Positions 30,056-35,076 of a stretch of DNA of 35,076 bases are shown here, piece by piece. Position 1 is the stretch's first letter, and the number at the start of each line of letters is the position of its first letter. A program made the translations under genes and the position numbers. The notes beneath the pieces are model-generated. The model was not told where the DNA came from. It saw only the letters and a list, made by a program, of their open reading frames with translations, and made no database searches. Source of the stretch: an uncultured Clostridia bacterium (lineage in GTDB: Bacteria > Bacillota > Clostridia > TANB77 > CAG-508); the NCBI GenBank assembly GCA_947589835.1, contig CANQCT010000011.1, positions 1 through 35,076 of the forward strand. Direction: 5' to 3'.

Positions 30056-30802
30056 ATGTATATAAATGATATTCATATTTTAAATTATGTATTAGTAGGT
30101 ATAATAGGCCTATTTGTTGGGCAATTTGTAGATTGGTGTAACGAAGCCCTACCTAAAAATAAAAAAATTTTTTCAAAAGATTTTTTTACTGAATATTTAA
30201 AACATTATAAGCCAAAATATATATTAATGACAATTACTGCAATTATGTACGTAGTTTTACTATATATGTTTGGAATAAGTTTGGAATTTTTAAAATATAT
30301 GGTCTTAGTGCCAATGCTTTTATCAGTATTTTGCATTGACCTAAAACTTCAAATTATTCCAAATAGACTAAACTTAACACTATTTGAAACAGGACTTTTA
30401 TTTACATTTATAACAACAATATCAGATACAAGCCGTGGACTAAATGTATTTTCCGATAGCATACTAGGAATGCTTGTAGGTGGAGGAATTTTCCTAATTA
30501 TAAATGTAATAGGGGGAATAATTGCAGGAAAAGAAGCAATGGGCTTTGGAGATGTAAAACTAATGGGGGCATTAGGGCTATTTTTTGGATGGTTTCCAAT
30601 TATAATAGTTTCAGTAATAGCATTTTTACTAGCAGCAATTATTAGTATTGGAATTTTAATCTTCAAAAGAAAAAAATCAAGTGAATACATACCATTTGGC
30701 CCATTTATTGTAGCAGCGTGCTTTATTTTAATGTTTACACCATTTGAATTATTACTAACAATAGTTTTTAAAATTTTCACTTTAGGCTTATACCAAGGCT
30801 AA
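30056..30802 (+). CDS. Type IV prepilin peptidase family (A24) lacking an obvious N-terminal Cys methylase motif
   Basis: VFCIDLKLQIIPNRLN, GKEAMGFGDVKLMGALGLFFGW. Confidence 0.85.
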   Translation: MYINDIHILNYVLVGIIGLFVGQFVDWCNEALPKNKKIFSKDFFTEYLKHYKPKYILMTITAIMYVVLLYMFGISLEFLKYMVLVPMLLSVFCIDLKLQIIPNRLNLTLFETGLLFTFITTISDTSRGLNVFSDSILGMLVGGGIFLIINVIGGIIAGKEAMGFGDVKLMGALGLFFGWFPIIIVSVIAFLLAAIISIGILIFKRKKSSEYIPFGPFIVAACFILMFTPFELLLTIVFKIFTLGLYQG

Positions 30803-30819
30803 CAAGACTTAAATATCAA

Positions 30820-30960
30820 TTATAATTACATTAAAGCTTACATAGTACTCGTTTTTGCAGTTTTGAAAGGTCCCGTTCTGACTTTCTTCTTTGAACTACC
30901 AACTGCAACGGGCATTTGAAAAACAAAAAAACTAGTACTATGTAAGCAAACTAACTATAT
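30820..30960 (+). repeat. Dispersed ~140-nt palindromic element, full copy (copy B)
   Basis: GCTTACATAGTACT (30836-30849) / AGTACTATGTAAGC (30934-30947), inner CCCGTT/AACGGG. Confidence 0.9.
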
Positions 30961-30996
30961 AAACCAATAATAAATATAGATTTGTAGGTGATCTAA

Positions 30997-32061
30997 TTGA
31001 ACGAAAAAATTAAGTGGTTAAGAGAAAAAATTAATGGACTAAATATGCAAGGGATGATTGTTTCAAATCCTGTTAATATTAGATATTTAACAGGAATTAA
31101 TGCTGAGGGAGTATTACTAATCACAAGAAAAGAAAACTATTATATAACAGATAGCAGATACTTAGAAGAAGTAAAATCAATAATAACAATAGATGATGGA
31201 ATTATTGTATCAAACTTAGTAGATATTAGTGAATATGATTATGAAAACTTTTTCTCTTTTTGCGAAAATGTTGGATTTGAAGAAAACTATATAACTTATG
31301 CAACCTACAAAAAATATATGCAAAGATACAAAGCTAACAACTTAGAAGAAACAGATGGAATTATAGAAAAACAAAGAATGATTAAAGATGAAACAGAGCT
31401 TGAATATTTAAAAAAAGCATGTACCTTAACAGATAGCTGTTTTAGCCATTTAATAAATTATATAAAAATAGGAATGACAGAAAAGCAAATTGCCTATGAA
31501 ATAGAAAAATATTTTTTTGAAAATGGCGCAGATGGACTTTCATTTGAAACAATTGTAGCATCTGGAAAAAACTCATCTAAACCACATGCCAAAACAACAG
31601 ATAAAAAAATAGAGGCAGGAGATCCAATTACAATAGACTTTGGCTGTAAATATAAAGGCTACTGCTCAGATATGACAAGAACCATATTTGCAGGCTTTAT
31701 TCCAGAAGATATTAAACCAATTTATGACTTAGTTCTTTCAAACCAACTACAAACCGCAAAAGATATGAAAGAAGGGGCAGAAATTCGAATTCTTTTTAGA
31801 AATGTAGATAATGACTTTAAATTACACGGTTATAGTTTAGTTCATAGCTTAGGCCATGGAGTAGGCTTAGATATTCACGAAAGCCCTTCTATAAATAAAA
31901 GCAATGATAATACCTTAAAAGCAAATATGGTAGTTACAAACGAGCCAGGAATATATATACCAGAAAAATTCGGAGTTAGAATAGAAGATACTGTATTAAT
32001 TACAAAATCTGGTTGCATAAATTTAACAAAATCAGACAAGAATTATATAGTAGTGGGGTAG
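30997..32061 (+). CDS. pepP: M24 Xaa-Pro aminopeptidase (TTG start)
   Basis: MIVSNPVNIRYLTGINAEG, ITIDFGCKYKGYCSDMTRTIF, HSLGHGVGLDIHESP, VTNEPGIYIPEKFGVRIEDTV. Confidence 0.93.
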   Translation: MNEKIKWLREKINGLNMQGMIVSNPVNIRYLTGINAEGVLLITRKENYYITDSRYLEEVKSIITIDDGIIVSNLVDISEYDYENFFSFCENVGFEENYITYATYKKYMQRYKANNLEETDGIIEKQRMIKDETELEYLKKACTLTDSCFSHLINYIKIGMTEKQIAYEIEKYFFENGADGLSFETIVASGKNSSKPHAKTTDKKIEAGDPITIDFGCKYKGYCSDMTRTIFAGFIPEDIKPIYDLVLSNQLQTAKDMKEGAEIRILFRNVDNDFKLHGYSLVHSLGHGVGLDIHESPSINKSNDNTLKANMVVTNEPGIYIPEKFGVRIEDTVLITKSGCINLTKSDKNYIVVG

Positions 32062-32218
32062 TGGGGCCAGGTCCAATTGCTCGTTTTCAAGCAGTTAGGG
32101 ACAGGTCAGTATATAAGCTATAAACAAAACACTTGATTTTACGCCAATAAAGGTGTATAATATAAAAGCATGTAATTAAAAGATATAATAAAATGTAATT
32201 TGAAAGGGGAAATTAATT

Positions 32219-32785
32219 ATGGCAGAAGTATATATGGCAGGAGATTTTAGAAATGGTACAACATTTGAAATGGATGGAAACGTATTTAAAGTAGTTGAAT
32301 TTCAACATGTAAAACCAGGAAAGGGTTCAGCTTTTGTTAGAACAAAATTAAAAAACGTAATTTCAGGAGCAGTTATTGAAAAAACATTCAACCCATCTGA
32401 AAAATATCCAGCAGCAGAAATTGAAAAGAAAGAAATGCAATACTTATATAATGATAGTGGAATATACTATTTCATGGATAATGAAACATATGAGCAATTA
32501 CCACTTAACAAAGAACAACTTGGTGACAGTTTAAAATTCTTAAAAGAAAATATGAATGTTAAAATTTTATCATATAAAGGAAATGTATTTTCAGTAGAAC
32601 CACCAATGTTTGTTGAATTACAAGTTACATATACAGAACCAGGATTTGCTGGTAACACAACAACTACTTCAGGAAAACCAGCAACATTAGAAAATGGTTA
32701 TGAAATTTCAGTTCCAATGTTTGTAAATATTGGAGATGTTATTCGTATAGACACAAGAACTGGAGAGTATATGGAAAGAGTTTAA
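32219..32785 (+). CDS. efp: Elongation factor P
   Basis: [38 protein letters not shown]. Confidence 0.98.
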   Translation: MAEVYMAGDFRNGTTFEMDGNVFKVVEFQHVKPGKGSAFVRTKLKNVISGAVIEKTFNPSEKYPAAEIEKKEMQYLYNDSGIYYFMDNETYEQLPLNKEQLGDSLKFLKENMNVKILSYKGNVFSVEPPMFVELQVTYTEPGFAGNTTTTSGKPATLENGYEISVPMFVNIGDVIRIDTRTGEYMERV

Positions 32786-32807
32786 TCGGAAGGAAGTAGC
32801 AAAAGCT

Positions 32808-33368
32808 ATGTCAGATTTAAAAAGTCGTTATCAACAAATTTTAAAAGAATTAGAAAATAATATTCAAGATGAAAACGAAAGAAACTTTGTTATTACTAAA
32901 TTTCAAGAACTTTCTGTTATATTTATGGATATTATTGACCGTTTAACTTATGTTACAGACTTAAGAGTCAAAGAAGTAGAAGAAAAGCAAAAAGAAGTAG
33001 AAAACAAACTTGACTCTATTCAAAAAGCAGTTGACGGAATTGAAAATGATATTTATGAAGATGATGAATCTTACGAATTTGAAATAACATGTCCTTACTG
33101 TAATCATGATTTTGTTGCAGATATAAATAGTGACACAAATACAGAGGTAGAGTGTCCAGAATGTCATAATGTTATTGAATTAGATTGGAATGCAGACGAA
33201 GACGAATATGAAAATGACTGTCCACATTGCAATCATGATTGTATTAAAAATCAAGCTTTAACTTATGATGCTGAAGAAGACACAAATCCAAATAAAAATG
33301 ATAAAGGCGAAAGCATTGATTATGACGAAGACATTGATGAAAATGATGAAGAAGATGAAGATATGTAA
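32808..33368 (+). CDS. Zinc-ribbon protein (CD1247-like), coiled-coil N-terminus
   Basis: CPYCNHDFVADINSDTNTEVECPECHNVIELD; follows efp. Confidence 0.75.
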   Translation: MSDLKSRYQQILKELENNIQDENERNFVITKFQELSVIFMDIIDRLTYVTDLRVKEVEEKQKEVENKLDSIQKAVDGIENDIYEDDESYEFEITCPYCNHDFVADINSDTNTEVECPECHNVIELDWNADEDEYENDCPHCNHDCIKNQALTYDAEEDTNPNKNDKGESIDYDEDIDENDEEDEDM

Positions 33369-33971
33369 TTAATAATCTTCAAATAAACTTAAAGGATTAA
33401 TATACTCATTATTAATACGTACGCCTAAATGTAAATGAGGTCCAGTAGTGGCGCCATTGGTAGGATTACCATTGGCGTCTTTATATTGGTTTCCGAGGAA
33501 CCCCATAAACATTTTTAGGGCCAACATACCCAATAACCTCGCCCTTTTCAACAACATCTCCGAACTTTTACAATATAATTAGGAGAAACATGGCAATAAG
33601 TAATTTTCATATTATTAACAGAAAGAGTAATAGTATAGCCACCTCCGCCTAAAAAGCCAGTATATGTAATTTTACCTTTGCAAACCGCAATAAAACTACT
33701 ACCTTGAGGAGCACCAATATCAATTCCTTTATGATAGGTAGAAGCACCAGCAGTTGGAGAACTTCTTTTTCCAAAATATGAATTAATAGTAGTATAACCG
33801 TGGAGTAGGCCATACATATTCGGCATTTGGATCAAAAGAATAATAAGTATCATCTAAAAAACTAGAAGAACCTAAAATAATGCTAGGACCAAAAAAACAA
33901 GATATAAAAATTATAAAAAAACTTAAAACTGCAAAAAAAGTAATAATAGGCTTAAAAAAACTACTAGACAT
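33369..33971 (-). CDS. M23 (LytM/SpoIIQ-like) peptidase; three apparent +1 frameshifts at CGGT, CGGA, CGGA
   Basis: NAEYVWPTP-[C]G-YTTINSYFGKRSSPTAGASTYHKGIDIGAPQGSSFIAVCKGKITYTG...HVSPNYIVKV-[C]G-DVVEKGEVIGYVGPKNVYGVP-[C]G-NQYKDANGNPTNGATTGPHLHLGVRINNEYINPLSLFEDY*. Confidence 0.92.
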
Positions 33972-34078
33972 AAAAATAATACCTCCGTTCTAGTAGCCCC
34001 CAATTTATTCTTTTAAATATAGTTAAAACTATACATAATTATTTTCAATATTAATAATGAAATAAATAATATAAAAAA

Positions 34079-34549
34079 TTATTCCTTATTAACATTTTTT
34101 TTAGATAAATTTTTAAAAGTAAAAAATTTACTAATAAAGAAATTAAGAATAATAACAATAACAGTAATAATAGCCTTATTTATTATAAATGCTATATTAT
34201 CGCTAAACATACCATAAAAACTATGAACAACATTAACAAGTAAAAATACTCCTACAATTTCTACAACCATTGTAAAACTTCTACCTAGTATAAATTTGCC
34301 AAACTCAATAAACTTTTCTTTTAATGTATTAGCATAAGATTTAAATACCCATTTGCGATTTGTAAAATATGCAAACAAAATAGAAGCTACAATACCAATT
34401 GTACTAGCAATATTTTCTTCTATGTGTAAAAAAGCTTTTAATATGTATGAAATAATAAGATTAACAAGTGTAGTTAATACACCAAATATTAAATAAGAAA
34501 TAACCTCTTTGTTACATACTTTTTTTATTAATTCTTTTAATTTTTCCAT
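34079..34549 (-). CDS. GtrA family membrane protein
   Basis: ISYLIFGVLTTLVNLIISYILKAFLHI..., ILFAYFTNRKWVFKS, FFISKFFTFKN. Confidence 0.9.
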   Translation of the reverse strand: MEKLKELIKKVCNKEVISYLIFGVLTTLVNLIISYILKAFLHIEENIASTIGIVASILFAYFTNRKWVFKSYANTLKEKFIEFGKFILGRSFTMVVEIVGVFLLVNVVHSFYGMFSDNIAFIINKAIITVIVIILNFFISKFFTFKNLSKKNVNKE

Positions 34550-34588
34550 ATTATTTATTAATAGATTTTAACTATTTCTCCTTTTTGG

Positions 34589-34660
34589 CAGGGGTAGAAG
34601 GATTCGAACCCTCACAAGCGGTTTTGGAGACCGATGTGCTACCATTAACACTATACCCCT
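34589..34660 (-). tRNA. tRNA-Trp (CCA)
   Basis: AGGGGTA..TACCCCT acceptor, anticodon loop CTCCAAA (7 nt), T-arm GAGGG TTCGAAT CCTTC; discriminator G; CCA not encoded. Confidence 0.93.
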
Positions 34661-34792
34661 AAATGTTAATACCTAAATATTATACAGGTTTTAATTCAAA
34701 TATGCAACCTTTTTACCAAAAATATTATAAAAAATCTACTTTATATATCTTTTAATCTCTTTTGAATATCATATAAATAATTATAAATTTGA

Positions 34793-35074
34793 CTAATTGA
34801 TAATGTATCTATATGCATCATTTAATTTAACAAGCTTTAAATTTAATAAATTAGATGCAAGCTTAGCATCATTATCAATAAAAATAAAAAATATACCACT
34901 TTTAAATAAATATAAAGTGTTTTTTTCATAATTAGAACTAGACTTTAGCTTAAGATATTTTTCATATATTTTGCTCATATTAAAGTTAACCTCCATAATT
35001 CCGTAGTTTGACAGTAAGATTTTTCCAATTTCAAATATAGGCTTAGAAACAAGCTTAATTTTTTTGTCAATGTT
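34793..35074 (-). CDS. MutS domain I-like protein, open to the window edge
   Basis: Frame stays open upstream of ATG 34996: NIDKKIKLVSKPIFEIGKILLSNYGIMEVNFNMSKIYEKYLKLKSSSNYEKNTLYLFKSGIFFIFIDNDAKLASNLLNLKLVKLND...; resembles the MutS N-terminal YLxLK...LLFFRxGDFYExF..DA pattern. Confidence 0.5.
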   Translation of the reverse strand, partial: NIDKKIKLVSKPIFEIGKILLSNYGIMEVNFNMSKIYEKYLKLKSSSNYEKNTLYLFKSGIFFIFIDNDAKLASNLLNLKLVKLNDAYRYIIN

Positions 35075-35076
35075 TT

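Noticed and set aside
1889-33800. Split genes as ordinary pseudogenes or random assembly indels
   Set aside because: All 11 events are the same (+C directly before an in-phase Gly GGN codon) and multiple events in one gene compose correctly. I saw no other clear indel or premature stop in core genes. A motif-specific sequencing artefact is still possible and needs reads, but out-of-frame GG sites show no insertions.
1889-33800. Simple triplet reassignment of CGG (to Gly, Trp or Gln)
   Set aside because: Triplet reading leaves the downstream frame wrong in every case; a four-base step is needed.
34589-34660. tRNA here as the hypothesised CGGN decoder
   Set aside because: It is a standard tRNA-Trp with anticodon CCA and a 7-nt anticodon loop.

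Overview
This is a low-GC Firmicutes (Clostridia-like, spore-forming) chromosomal window. It carries secG(partial)-rnr, a gerA/gerB/gerC operon, spoIVA, folD, dprA, rsmE, yicC-remA-rpoZ-gmk, priA, def-fmt, an hfq-like gene, asp23/amaP, nusB, xseA/xseB, fhs, a sleB-like gene, yqeG, a prepilin peptidase, an Xaa-Pro peptidase, efp, an M23 peptidase, a GtrA-like gene and tRNA-Trp. The main finding is that seven conserved genes (rnr, gerC, gerA, dprA, priA, xseA, M23 peptidase) are split in the ORF track by the same event. An in-frame CGG appears where a conserved glycine is expected, and skipping only its C (CGGN read as Gly-GGN) restores the correct frame. I count 11 such sites on both strands. 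In the low-GC core genes I found no in-frame CGG that works as Arg, while out-of-frame C|GG (TTC GGC, AAC GGA, ...) is common and harmless. This suggests a global +1 or quadruplet decoding of CGGN as Gly, resembling the AGGY frameshifts of Perkinsus mitochondria. The counter-evidence is four short, GC-richer, apparently foreign ORFs that need CGG as Arg. The window also has at least three families of dispersed palindromic intergenic elements. One is about 140 nt with compensatory trinucleotide changes in its arms; another appears to supply the stop codons of priA and a DUF212 gene. All work was done by eye without database searches.
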